Below are positions 44,173 through 56,414 of a stretch of 64,000 nt of DNA, piece by piece (position 1 is the first letter of the stretch; each line of letters opens with the position of its first letter). This DNA is from Pempheris klunzingeri. Its lineage: Eukaryota; Chordata; Actinopteri; Acropomatiformes; Pempheridae. The notes below the pieces were generated by a model. It was not told the DNA's origin. It did not search any database and was given only the letters and a program-made list of their open reading frames with translations. Both the position numbers and the translations under genes were made by a program. Location of the stretch: contig NC_092018.1 of NCBI RefSeq assembly GCF_042242105.1, positions 26,282,167 through 26,346,166 on the forward strand. Reading direction: 5' to 3'.

Positions 44173-44510
44173 CTTCTGCCAAAATGTACACTTCTGTCAC
44201 ATGGTATCTTTGTCCGTGGGAAGAATCCTGTATTACAAAAAGCTGCCTGACCTGTACATGTCTTGACCTCTAGCGACGACAACACAAACTATATAAGTCT
44301 AAACATGTCTTATTTCCTGGATTTGAAAAACATGTAAGAGAATGGTTACGGACGCGTCAGAGAAATCCCTGAAAACAAGTCAACACAGATGATTTTGTTT
44401 CCTTTTATAAATTCTGTAAATATGTATGATTTGTCTATCATTTAGGTATTTTCATTTGACAGAGATTTATATTCAAATATGAAATAAAAATGATAAATTA
44501 TTAGCACGTT

Positions 44511-45757
44511 TTGCATTGACTGTTTCTTTGAACAAAGTATTCAAACAGAGCAAAATGATGGCATACAGCGTGGAATAGCGTTAGCACCAGCTTTAAGCTA
44601 TGGTTAACAGCATCTTTGGGTGGTTATCTTCTTACATGTAGACAATGGAGGTTATTTATTTGAAGCAGAAATAGAAACATTTGGCAGAGCAGATGACAGA
44701 GAATGGGTGACTTGCATATCCACACACACACTCTCTCTCTTCTCTGCTGATTAAATATCACACCCAGACAAGCAGGTCCAATATTGGGCATTTAACACAC
44801 CAACAGCAGAGGGGGACTTTCCCAGATCGCTGCTCTCTAAAAGAAGTATGAGTGAGTTCTTGTAAGGGACTGCCATGTGATGTAGAGGCATCAAACCAAG
44901 CCGGATCACACCGGTTGTGTTACTGATTGTTCCTCTGTCTAGGCAGGAGCTTTCCAAACATCATGGGACAAGTGAAACGTCAGTTTACTCAGCACAAGGA
45001 GGCGTGAAAACAGTCATAACATCCTCTGTGTCTCTGGAGGAGCTTCATTTAGTCTGAAAAAATAATTCCCTCGGTTTGGTTATAGAAACTGTTATCAGTC
45101 GAACAGAAAACGCAGAATGAGAAGTGTAGAATCTTTGGAGTTTGACCATATTGGGGACTGGTGACTTTGCCTCTGCTGCTTCAATTGTAACATTTCTTCT
45201 TTGAACCTGGTTTTAACATGTCCACAACATGCTGGAGTGCACTTTAAAATTCTCTTAGGTTTAAACATCATTTCTGTGGTAAACATAACTAACAAAAAGT
45301 CATTGATTAAAAATATATTCCTGTCTTTAAATAATATGAATTAGATAAACACAGCCGATGTTTCTGTAAATATATATAAAAGAAGGAATAAAGAGACTTG
45401 AGTGCTGCTGCTGTCGGCAGCACCCTCGTCCTAAAATAGATTAATTCTAACTAGTGGGAAACTTAGAGACAGGAATTTTCACTTGTCAGCGACCTTGTTG
45501 CTCATGCTGCATTCATGCCACATTGAATACATGGAGGGAGCAGGAAAACCTCCTGTTACTCTGACAAGAGCGGCCACACATTTACCCCGTGGGCCCAACA
45601 GATAAATAGAAATGAAGACTTAATTTGCAGTTATTTCCCATCTGCATGCTTGAAATTACATTCTGTATGAAATGGCACGAACGCAGCATTTTTCTGTTTC
45701 CTGAGGCGTTCAGTAAAATGTGACTGTGCCACAAACTTCTACCACAGCATTGTCATG
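44511..45757 (-). other. rnf181: Tail-to-tail interval: rnf181 3' UTR / spacer
   Basis: Sequence between the tmem150a poly(A) signal and the rnf181 stop codon. A minus-strand AATAAA (TTTATT near 44654) would give rnf181 a 3' UTR of about 1.1 kb, leaving the two convergent transcripts almost touching. No other gene is seen. Confidence 0.4.
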
Positions 45758-46704
45758 TCATGTGTACATGGCTCCATGTAGGTCCTCCAGCCTGTGCTCC
45801 CTCTGTTTTCTTCTCTCCTGCGGGACAGAAAGAAACATTAAACTGGTGACACAGTGAAAGCATAGTTAGAAATCAGATATATAATCCAATCCAGATTTAC
45901 ACACTCACCTTGTCTTTTTTAAACTCCTCGTACTCTGGATTGTCGGTTGGTAATTCAAGTCGGCACAGCGGACAGGAGTTAGTCTACGACAGCAAACATG
46001 CAAAAGATTTAACTAACTTTTCCGTTACATCTCCAATGAGGAGTAAAACACTGAATCACAAGCTTGTGAGCTTTACCTTGCCCAACCACGGCAGTATGCA
46101 CCCTGAGTGGAATAGGTGTTTGCAAGGCATTTCTCGAACCGTCTCTTGTTCCTCGAACTCCAGCAGGCACACAGGACACTTGAGACCTTTGTCTGTGGGA
46201 ACAAAAAAAAAAACAGATGAAACCCCTCTGGTCAACAAACGAAGTTCGTGGTCCAGTGACTTTCTCTGTAAACAGGATCTCTCTCTCTCTCTCTGCTGTC
46301 ATCAGTCTCTTCCTTTACATCTGTTGAATGTCAGTAAAATCTCAGTGTAAAACACGTTTCATTCTTTCTACTGGAGCAAAAGTCAGACACCTGCTTGCTC
46401 TGGGGAAATGATGACCACGGTGAGGGTCTGGACAGCAGTTTTGGCAGCCGGAGGAGGAAGCCGCTGATCCCAGTCTGACAAGTCAAACGTCCCTGAGTCA
46501 AGTAGGTCCAGGCCCTGCATTAGAGACCTGTGCACAAAGAGCCACAGTCAATCAGAGCAGTGCACACTAGTAATACATGTGCAGGTGTGTGTGTGTGTGT
46601 GTGTGTGTGCAGGCTCACCTGGCCAGTTCAAGCAGCGCGTTCTGGCGATACTGCTCCTCAGGGTTGGTGGGCTCACAGTCGTGCTCATCAAAGTAGGATG
46701 CCAT
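45758..46704 (-). CDS. rnf181: E3 ubiquitin-protein ligase RNF181 (RING-H2)
   Basis: RNF181 is a small RING-type ubiquitin ligase. Five minus-strand exons: 46704-46619, 46527-46391, 46192-46077, 45983-45909 and 45817-45758. Phases agree and give 157 residues plus TGA (human 153). The N-terminus [12 protein letters not shown] matches mammals and fixes the start; [13 protein letters not shown] follows. The RING-H2 finger runs from [11 protein letters not shown] through [16 protein letters not shown] to NSCPLC and has all eight zinc ligands (C-C, C-H-H-C, C-C). The tail ends [12 protein letters not shown], as in the family. It lies convergent with tmem150a, the same neighbour as in human 2p11.2. 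Confidence 0.96.
46585..46609 (+). repeat. (GT)n microsatellite
   Basis: A GT dinucleotide run at the start of rnf181 intron 1, ten bases beyond the donor of the exon ending at 46619 on the minus strand. Confidence 0.9.
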
Positions 46705-47299
46705 GTTGGTCCAACCTTGGTGTCCTTTTAAAATCCAGTTTTTTAATATGATATTTAAAATGACGGTTGAGGGAACTGGCCTAAACGCACCAGTGATCAC
46801 TTCAGTGTGACTCCAGGTCACACACAGAGAAGCTGGGGCACATGACATGTACTCATTGTTTCCTCATACATAAAGCAGCGAAGGTAACACAGTGCTGTAG
46901 TATATCATATTTAAATATGTGCTAATGGCTCTACAACACTTCAACACCGACATGTTAATTCATCACAAGCAAAACACAAACAGTTGTTCGTTCATGTAAA
47001 AGGTGTTTGTGCCCACTAGAAATGTTTGAGCCGTGAGACTAAAACATGAGTGAATGTTACAAAGGGTTTACAATTCGGTATTCATATATTAAGTCTGTCA
47101 AAGAACTGAGAGGCGTACAATGAGTTTCATTCTGCGGTAAACGAGGACACATAATCGGAGACTTTGTTCACTGAGTTCGGTGGTTTTACAGCAGAGGCGC
47201 GGCTAGCGTCTACTTTCTTCAACTTGTACAAACAGTCTCAACGAGATGTAAAAAAATAAAATAAAAAAGTTAGGAAACTCTTAATAAATTCTTGGTAAG

Positions 47300-47410
47300 A
47301 CTCAACAAATAAGCTTCTCTTACCTGAAATGTTAGCAACGATATAAACATGTCATTCTTCCGGGTATGATGATGTTAAGAGTCACGTGGTGTTTTGGCCA
47401 ATCACAGTAG
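47300..47410 (-). promoter_or_regulatory. rnf181: rnf181 promoter and non-coding exon 1
   Basis: On the minus strand, a likely non-coding exon ends with catttcag|gtaagag near 47328. Clustered just upstream are an ETS-type site (TTCCGG on plus, 47358-47363), an E-box CACGTG (47383-47388) and a CCAAT box (47398-47402). There is no TATA box. This looks like a housekeeping promoter. About 0.6 kb (46705-47300) separates it from the coding ATG, and 47410-47840 holds no recognised feature. Confidence 0.5.
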
Positions 47411-47840
47411 GGAATCACGCCCTGTTTCTTCTTCTTTTAGGGAAAATAGTGTCGCATTACCGCCCCCTGCTGGTACGGGGCGTAATAACTCTACGGACTC
47501 CATATAAAGTGTGTTGTTTTCCAATAAAAACGCCTGATTTACTTTCTGAATGACTGTCCTGGATGCTCCCCACCATAAACTGATTATTTATTATGGTTTA
47601 TTTTCCCACTCTGATCTGATGATTACTGAAACCACACCCTCAATACCAGCTTTCTTATTTGTTTTCTTTGAAGTTTGGATGCCTAGTGACTCTCTACATA
47701 TTTGTATCGTTTATGCAGTCAGAATAAAGCTAATCTCACTTCTCTTCTTTAATCTTCAAGCAGGATGAAGCTGGCGTTATACAGTAGAAAAGCATATTGC
47801 AAATGAATACCTTGGATAACATTTTGATACCAAAACAGAA

Positions 47841-49774
47841 TTTATTTGCGTAATCAGACTAGAGGTGAGGAATCTCACTGTTCATAACTATTGACATTCA
47901 GAGTGAAAAGAAAAAAATAAAAGTGGACAAAAAAAAAAAAAACACATTTCAAAGAAGGTATGGCTTTGGTTAAATAACACTCTACTAAATTGATTCGAAA
48001 AAAAAAGAAATGTTACATGAGATCTTAAATAGAGTGAGAAAAGATTTAAGGCTCCAGAATTCCCTGAAAAAGACAAAAGGCCCGATAAATCCGCTGCATG
48101 TCATGATTAACCACGTGCAGACCCAACCTGGTGCTCTTACAGTAGATGCTGCTCAGATGCCGAGAGACACACGAGTCATCTCAGTTCTACCATTTCTTCC
48201 AACGCACCAGCGGGCTGAACAGCGTACACTTCTCAGTGGACGCACAGACTAATAACATGAAAACATAACTGTGGACTACTGACCTGTCATCAGTATTTTG
48301 TTGAATTCCCCAGTGTTATTAGACATGGTGCTGATACGAGGGCACAGACAGCCTATTACACTAAAAATACATGCCGATGCTGAATTACAAAGTTGGTGAT
48401 CCACAGTTAATCAGAGTTATTGGAACATCACAGCAAATTTGACCTGTTTTCTTGCAATATGTACTTCTATCAAAATAGAGAACATTCATCAGCTTCTCAG
48501 TACAGTAATGACACCAAAAATATCTCTGCTATGCCTTCCCACCAGCCCGCTCCCTCTTTGAATAAGTGGTTATTGAACACATGTGCATGTTAAGCATGCC
48601 ATTGCTTTGCTCACAACGTAGCTGCATTGGATATTTACAAAATATCCAATAATATCCGTGTGGTTCCACTTAACTGCACGAGACAACAAACAACAAACAA
48701 ACCTTTTCTCTTCTCTTCTGTGAAAAGATGAGGAATGACTCGGCGGCACAAAAACATGAGGTTTGTTCAGTCGTATGTAACGGAGAGTGAATACTTCAGC
48801 TACTGCTGGGTGGCTACATACTGAATGTCTTCATTCACAATCACAGTAAAATATTCAGCCACATGTGGTTTGCCTTTGGCTGAAAAGGTGAAAGCCTGAT
48901 TTTGAAGACTGAAGTTTCTGTGAAGTGGGTTCATTTAACTCATGATTCATTTATGACAGAAACTCAGCTTTGTAAAATTCTGGCAGCCACGCTTCTTTAT
49001 ATACATGCGTTTCCTTAGGCTCAATGAGTGATCCGCTCCGTCCAACTTTATAGCATGAAAAAAAAAAAGTTCCTAAAAGCTCTTGATTCTCATCTGATGT
49101 AAAAACGGTTTATCTTGTAATGTTAAAAAAAAAAAACAACAGGTCACCTGCTCCCTGCTAGAGTTTCTGATTTTCATGTTTCTTTTTTTTTTTTATGGTT
49201 TCTAAAATGACACGCTCAACCAGTGAGCAACAATGTCAAACATGCAGAGTATTTCATGGATTTCTACAGTGTTAAGAGTTCACCAACATCTACCAGGATC
49301 AAAACTAAAAAAAGATTTGAAAACACAATTACATGTGCATTAGAGAAAATAAGCTTTTAGCCTGTTATTAAACACATTTCAGAGTTTTAAAAAACCTTCT
49401 TCTGCATATCAGTGTTGATTTGCAAAAAACCTTTGTAATAATCACCTTTTGATGTTTTCATGGTTTTTCTTGCACTCAAGATTTTCATTGTCCTTTGAAA
49501 ATCTGTAGCTGTCATTATGAAAACAGGGACGTTTTCCAAATTTCTGAAGGACAAGTTAAAAAGTATTATAGTCTGGCAGAGACAGTACGATGCTTCAACC
49601 ACATGCACATACCTAATCCATACACACTTCCAATGTCGTCATCAAAACGCAGACAACCTTCTTTGATACAAACACAATGACTCCCATCCCCCACCCTACC
49701 TGTGCTAAAGATGCTGTAGATGCATATCTAAGCCCTGACCATTGCGTACTCCTGTAATATCGTTCCCTCGCTCT
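47841..49774 (-). other. pxn: pxn 3' untranslated region
   Basis: A minus-strand AATAAA (TTTATT at 47841-47846) gives a UTR of about 1.9 kb downstream of the pxn stop at 49775-49777. AT-rich, with several A and T homopolymers (for example 47929-47942 and 49121-49134) and no coding exon. Confidence 0.5.
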
Positions 49775-52700
49775 TTAACTGAACAGCTTGACGAAGCAGC
49801 CGTGGCAGTAGGGTTTGTCGTTTTGTTCTTTAAAGGTGCCTTTGTTGAGTTGTTTCAGGCAGAAGGCACACACAAAGTGCTCCGGGTGGAACTTCTTGGA
49901 CATGGCTGTGATGCAGCGTCCCGTGATGGGCTTCTGACAGCCGGAGCAGAGGGAGCCGCGGCGCTCGTGGTAGTGCACTTCACAGTACGGCTGTCCGTCG
50001 TGCTCGAAGAAGCTTCCATTCACGAACGGGGTGAAGCACTCCTGTAAACGGACACAAGAGAGAGCAGAGGAGGATGCTGTTATTCCTATATATACTGTGT
50101 CTTATGGAGGCATTCATGAGGTCATTTGATGTTCAGATTGTGAAGCCCCTGGAGGCACATTTGTAATGTGTGGGAAAAGGATCTACATATAAAAACTGTG
50201 CTTGTCATCGATCTTGTTCTGCCGTATCTCTATTAGCGGTCATTGAGAGAAACGAAAAGTCAAATTCCTTGTTTGTGTTCACGTTTGGCCAATAAAGCTG
50301 ATTCTGATATTCTGATAGAACACAAAGCTGTGGCCATGACAGCAGACAATGCTTCAAATATGGATGTAGCAACATCTAACATCCAATTCATCTAAATGAT
50401 GGATGCTTCACACTCATCTTCAATCCAGCATCAAAGAGGATCCACACAATCACCACGATTTCAAGGTCAGATTAGTGTCACCAACATTGTATCTGACCAA
50501 AAGTGAAATCTCATCAGTCTCTCCTTCTGGTCCTGAGCGTTGAATAACGGGCAGAAAAGTGTTTCTTTAGAACATTATCACATCCCATTTGGCATGTGTG
50601 TGAAATTAGCGAATTAACTCTTGAGTTATGGCCAAAAACAGGTTTTGTGAGGTCAAAGTAATCTTGACCTCTGAACACAAAAATCTAATCAGTTCATCTC
50701 TTGAGTCCAAGTGGACGTCCGTGTCAAATATGAAGAAATTCCCTCAAAGTGTTCCTGAGATATCGCATTTACATGAATGGGATGAACGGACAGAGGTACG
50801 GCTGGACGAACAACCCAAAAACACAATGCCTCCGGCCACTGCTATTCCCAGCGTGGAGGCTTAAAAAAAAGAGCAGCATGACAGAAAAACATGATACAGA
50901 CCCTGCAAACAAAACACTCAGGATGCCACAGGCTGCTTAGTGCTGAGATGTAGTTCTCCAAAATAGCTCTGGCACAGCCGCCACATTTTGGTGCAAACAT
51001 GTCAAAGTAATCCTTCCTGCAGTAGGCTTTTCCATCCTTTTCATGAAAACCTTCATAGGAATGACAGAAACAGATTCAATCAATTCATACAAAGTGCAGA
51101 GAGGAACTATATGTGAATGTACACGTATAAACAAGTCATAGTGATAGTTCAGTACCCTCTGGCCCAAAGAAGGATCCACACTGAGCGCAGAAGAAGTGTT
51201 CAGGATGCCATGTCCTATTCAGCGCCGTCACCACTTTCTGCAAACATGTGACAACATTTATTGTTGCCTGACTGTAATCTATGACATACACGTGCACACA
51301 CGTAAACGGCAGTGACTCACGTCCAGTATGGGCCCGTTGCAGTAGTAGCAGCGTGGGGAGAACAAGTTATGGTAATCTCTCTCACAGTACGGCTGTCCCT
51401 CACGCTCAAAGAAGTTCCTGGAGCCTATCTCCTCTTGACAGTGTGTGCACACAAAGTGCTCAGGGTGCCATGTGCGGCCCATGGCAGTCACCACCTACGC
51501 AAACGGACATGTGCATTTAGTATGCAGACCTGAAAACAGTTATCATGAATTTATATTACAGATGTGTTATCTTGACAAAAGTGTCTCACCTGTCCCACAA
51601 TTGGCTTGCAGCAGGCACCGCAAACTCCCTTGGCAACCGTCTGCACACCCAGTTTGTTGAGGTCAGACTGCAGGCTACCGAGCATGTTGTCCAGCTTGTT
51701 GACCTGTGTCGGGGGCCCTCCAGGGACGCCGCCTTTCCCTTGGGCCATAATCTGAGATGGTTAAATTATGGAAACAGTTATGTGTTAAAGATGTGCCTCA
51801 AACACACAGAAATATGACAAAATGAATCAGTATTCACGTTTGAGCTTAGTGAGATTAAAAATAATCAGTGTATGTTTATTAGAAGTGAGAAAAACAGAAG
51901 GGATAAAGAGACAGTGGTTCATGCCTGCATTGGAGGGAAGACTGGGTCATACTCTGTTTGGCAGCCTACAGACACCAGGACTTTGGGTGCAATTGGTGTC
52001 ACTGGCTCCACTGGCGGAGGCCGGGTTGGGGTTTTAAGAACAGGAGGAGCGGGCTCTGGTTTGGGGGCAGGAGGCTGCTGAATTGGGGCAGGTGGAGGTG
52101 AGGCTTTTATTATCTGCTGAGGTGCCACGGGAACTGGTTCCTGGATGTGGCGAGGTTGTGGAGGGATAGAGGGAGGTGGAGGAGGAGGTGGTGGTATAGG
52201 GACAGGGGGCTGGTGTACTGGGAGTGGTCGCTTAGGTTCTTCTACAATAGGGGGGCGACAAGGGGCGGGGGGAGAGGGAGGTGGGAGCACCTTTCTCACT
52301 GGGACAGGCGACTCAGGGGGAATTATTATCTAAAAGGAGAGGAGAGAAAAACAGAGAGAATGGAGGGAACAGAGGAAATGTGTAGAACACTGAAGGTGAA
52401 TTCATCGGGGGAAAAAAATATTTGGGAAAACTGCCGAGCACACTGGAGCCAACCTTGTCGGCCTCACTGCCGCCTGCATCAGGACGGAAACGCTGAGGTT
52501 TGGACGAGACGATGACGCCCTCCGTCAGCCAGTCATCAGACTGCTTGCGTCGGCGCTCGGAACGGCCGATCCCAAACTTGCCCTGAAGCTCCTCGATGAG
52601 GCGGTCCTGAGAGGAGTTCTTGTTTACAATGACGGGTCCCATCTTTCTGCGTAGGTGACCATCCCGGAACATGGGGTGCACGTTGGGAGTCTCCTTAGTG

Positions 52701-55700
52701 CGCCTAATCACTGACTTTATCTAAGGTGGAATGGTGAGCACCTTGTCATATTTCCACACCAAACATAACCTGGCTGAAGCAGTAACAGCAGAGCTCTGGG
52801 GCGAGTCACACAAATTCTGATCACCAACAGGGGAGGATGCAGTGGGTCAATGGGCTGAGAGTCACACTTGCATGCTTTTGTCAGATGCCTTCAAAACTCT
52901 GCCATACCTACCCATGAACCTTCTTCCCAGCATTCTCAGTCTCTCACACAACCACGGCAACGTCACAACGCAGGCAGCATTATGGTCCTCCACACAGCAC
53001 TGGTGCAACAGGTGAGGAGGATCGTGGCCTCTAAGTGCCATGCTGAAAGCTGGTACCACCGGCCAGTGAGTTATTTGTCAGTGCAGCATCAAAGCGATGA
53101 CTCTGGATTAGAAAGAGCTTCTTTCTAAGCTAGCTCCTATTCCCCCAGAATCTGTCTGACAATGGGTTTTGTCAACAAGGGTTTCTTTCATCTTTACTTT
53201 TCAGAGCTCGAGCATAATGCAGAAATGTTTTTGCTGTCCAATTTCTGCCCAGTTAAATGGGTACCAAATCCTGTATCCAAATCCAGTAAAAGTACAGCAC
53301 CTTGTCACCTCTCATGAGGCCTGACAGTAGATTTACGGGGCCAATAGTCTGCAACATAATGATATTCAGCTTAAAATTATATAAAACCCAGAAGCAGCAC
53401 AGTTTCATATTTGAGGAGCTGAAAAAAGGGAATATTTTGCATATGATTTTTATGTCAATCAATTAATTGACTTATTGTTTCAAGATTTGTGAGAGATGAC
53501 ACTGAATGCTGACAAAACAATGTTTGTTTTTTTTGTTTAAATGACAAGGCGAGTAAATTATACTATACTTGGTGTCACGTTTCAGCTTTTCAAGAGGACA
53601 CATGAGGAAGAACCCTCGAAGTAGAGTCTAGCTTGTATAGAAGCATCAGCAAAAAACTGTGAGCAAAACAAGCACATCTTGTGTCAAGCACGAGAGCGGG
53701 GATGCATACATGTCCGGATGCTGACACTCTGTCTATATTGGGAGTCTGCAGCAGGGGCAGGTCCAGGGCAACGTCAGGGGTCCCGGGGCATGAAGACGGG
53801 GTCATGGACTCGTCCATCCAGCTGGCCTCTGTCAGCGGGGTCATGCTGCCATCCGTGTACGGCCTCTCGGTGTACGGCGTCATGGTGCCATCCAGCCCGT
53901 CATGGAAGGACATGGACAGCTCCTCGTCAGCCCACTCCAGGTCTCCATTCCCATCAGTGCCTCCGTCCACCGAGTCGTCTGTGATGGTGTTAGTAGTGCT
54001 GGTGAAAGTGTCAGGCAGCACGCTGTTCCTGTCCAGGGGCAGGATGAGCTCCTCATGCACCTCCTGCATTCCTCTGCCGAGACACTGTGCCTCCATCTTC
54101 AGCTGTTGTTCCTCCACGTGTGCTGCCGATTGATTCTGCGCGAAGCTCATCGCTAGCAGCTTGTCTAGCGCCTCGTCCAAGGAAGGCTCTACCACGGGGG
54201 GTTGCTGCACAGTGAGGGGGCTGGCTCTGTGGGTCGCGGGTGCACACTCTAACAGCTGTCTGCTGGGGCTTGTGAAGGCCAATGGAGAGGGGGCCATCAG
54301 TGGAGTGACTGGAGATGGCGAGTTTGTTTTTGAGGAAGCATGTGCAGAGGGGGGAGATACAGAGACAGCAACAGAAACGGAAGGAGTCTTCAGAGTTGAG
54401 AGTGGAGGGGTGAGGGTTTTTGAAGGAGGGGTGGAGAAATTTAAATCAAGGTCATGAAAAGAAGCAGAACCCTTGCTCATAGTCTCGGGAGCACAAGAGA
54501 ATTTACTGAAAGTATTTGAGGGTGAGGCCCGCTCAACGGATGGACTAGGGGACTTGGAGGACTTGTGGTCCAGGACGGTGTTAACTGAGGTAAGTGAGGG
54601 GGTGGTGGTGGTATTGGAGGGACTTGGGCTATTTCTCATCAGGTTGGAGTTGGAGGAAGCGGACTGAGAGAGGACTAGCAGGGACTTGGTTTGGGAAGAA
54701 AGCATGGCGGCATGGACGTCTATGACAGAGTCCAGGTCCAGGTCACTGGCTGCAGAAAGTGAGGATATAGGACTGTGGGGAGGGAGACGGTTCGGATGGG
54801 GCACCGACATGCCGCCCTCTCCTCCGTCCTCATCTATGTGCAGCTCTAGACCGACGGGCAAAGAGAAGACAGGAGAGGCACAGGCAGACGGGTGGGACAG
54901 ACTAAGGAAAGGAGAAGCCACTGGGGTGATGGAGGAAGAGGCTGGAGGATGAGGAGAGCTGGAAGACATTCCCGCAGGGTCCAGCAGAGAGCCCAAAGAA
55001 CTGGGCTAGAGGACAGAGAAGCATAAGCAAGATAAGAGGAAGAGGACAGAGAAATCATCAGGATTGTGGCAGGAGAAGCCTGTGTTTTGTTGATAAAGCA
55101 TGATATTCACTCATGCTGCTTTGTACCTTGAAGTCAGACAAAGAGGCCATCAGTTCATCGAGCTCTCTCGTGGCACAGGAGGCTAAAATTCTGGCTTGCT
55201 GCTGAGAGGGTGTGTCCAAATCGCTGTGGTGAGCAGAGGGGCTGGAAAATGTAAATTATAATATGATGATTTGTAATTACATGCAAACACTGAAGCCTTA
55301 CGAACAGCAGAGCCCAAATATCTATTGTCTAAGTTCCCACAAGATTCCCTATGAGATGCAAAACGTTTCTGCTGTGGAGAGACTGTGTGTACCTGGGTGA
55401 AGGCACTGAGCCCTCCAGCTCGCCCAGCAGACTCTCCACGGTAGGCCGGGACTCATCCAGCCTCGTTCCGTTCCTCTTGGGTTTCTCCTGAGGAGGTGGG
55501 CTCACCATGATGTCGGGGGTGCTGCCGTTCTCGTAGTGTGTGATGCTGCAGGATGGTAAAGGTGGAGCTGCCTCCTCTGCGGACAGAAAACAATACAATT
55601 AATCCTGCTCACCAAAGACATAGCTGATAAAGTTGAAGGCTTTGTGTCTGTACCTGTAGTGGGGAATGAAGGGGAGCTCTGTTGCACTGCGTTGAGTTCC

Positions 55701-56414
55701 AGCAGCAGCTTGTCGAGCTCTGAGAGGTTACTGCCCAGGGCAGAGGCCATGGTTGCTGCTGATGAATCGGACGACTTCTGTTTGTTGGGAAAACTGGAGG
55801 AGACAGAAAGACACAAACTGCTAATGGCAACTACAGGTAAAGGAAAATGACAGATGAGCTGCTCAACCTCATACAAACAACATTTGAAGTGCGCTGCAGG
55901 ATACCTGTAGACGTGGTCCTCCTCAACGTGAGACAGTGGACAGCTGCTACTGTCCCTGGACCATGAGCTCTTCTGGGCTGAGCCTAACGACTACAGAGGA
56001 TACATCAGTGAGACATACTGACAGAACTTTGACATTCATGTGGACCTAGTTAGCTAAGACTGTCCATCTCTGCTCTTTGTGCTGTGTCACTTCTTTCTGC
56101 ATTGTCTTTCCTGTTAAGCACATTATGACAAACCTACTGAATGCCTTTGTGGAGGAACATCAGTTCATGAGTTAGATTATGCATGGTCACACTCCAGAGA
56201 CATACCTGCTGAGAGGAATGGTGGGAGTCCGGCTGATCTATCAGGGACCCGTTCAGAGCCTCGGCTGAGGGTGGAGGGGGGACAGGAGGTGGAACAGACA
56301 CATCCTGGTAGGAGTGTCCTCCGGTGGGGATGGAGTATGGGGTCTCCTCAGACGACACCACAGGCCGCTTTGAGATGTGGGACGTAGTAGATTCCAGGTC
56401 CGCCAGCAAAGCAT
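49775..56414 (-). CDS. pxn: Paxillin, long form (exon 1 outside window)
   Basis: Paxillin is the focal-adhesion scaffold that binds FAK, vinculin and parvins through LD motifs and targets adhesions through LIM domains. Thirteen minus-strand exons: 56414-56206, 55990-55905, 55793-55654, 55576-55393, 55241-55127, 55005-53710, 52720-52454, 52329-51925, 51751-51590, 51494-51321, 51237-51156, 51050-50902 and 50041-49775. They encode 1177 residues plus TAA. LD1 (ALLADLES) opens the first exon seen; LD2 is [15 protein letters not shown]3 [12 protein letters not shown]4 [16 protein letters not shown]5 [16 protein letters not shown]. Four LIM domains fill the last five exons. Phospho-sites equivalent to Tyr31 (ETPYS), Tyr40 (HSYQ) and Tyr118 (DHVYS) remain. 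Three phase-0 exons between LD4 and LD5 (656 codons, Ser/Pro-rich then polyproline) make it about twice the usual 560 residues. The donor at about 53710 is the least certain junction, with 53728 as the alternative, and the one at 51925 is GC. Exon 1 (MDDL-type) was not found up to 64000. Confidence 0.93.
50225..50330 (+). repeat. LINE 3'-end fragment (L2-type tail)
   Basis: The stretch reads gaaacgaaaagtcaaattcc, then ttggccaataaagctgattc, ending tgatattctgatag. The 'aataaagctgattctgat' ending is the usual tail of L2/CR1-like LINEs in fish. Only a short non-coding 3' fragment is present, in the intron between the last two pxn exons. Confidence 0.55.
50590..50865 (+). repeat. Interspersed teleost repeat in pxn intron
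   Basis: It contains 'gttatggccaaaaacaggtt', 'aatctaatcagttcatctct', 'gagtccaagtggacgt', 'gagatatcgcatttacatg' and 'atgcctccggccac'. This block recurs in many fish introns. It produces spurious ORFs on the plus strand. It ends about 40 bases from the donor of the exon ending at 50902. The family name is uncertain. Confidence 0.6.

Larger units (their letters stand above)
41833..44510 (+). other. tmem150a: tmem150a 3' untranslated region
   Basis: About 2.7 kb of non-coding sequence after the TAG at 41830-41832. AATAAA at 44483-44488 is the likely distal poly(A) signal; another AATAAA near 42946 could give a short form. It contains an A23 run (42761-42783) and a T31 run (44142-44172). The length is long but plausible; the ends are inferred. 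Confidence 0.5.

Noticed and set aside
50628-50940. Possible extra exon between LIM exons of pxn
   Set aside because: The sequence matches a common fish interspersed repeat and has no LIM-type Cys/His spacing; the flanking exons already join in phase.
53728-53728. Alternative donor (AGA|GTGTCA) for the large pxn exon
   Set aside because: It is also phase 0 and only six codons shorter, but a weaker donor than CAT|GTATGC at 53710. Kept as the fallback, since only transcripts can decide.
53679-54952. Several plus-strand ORFs opposite the large pxn exon
   Set aside because: Complementary frames of a low-complexity Ser/Pro coding exon; no start context, splice logic or family match.
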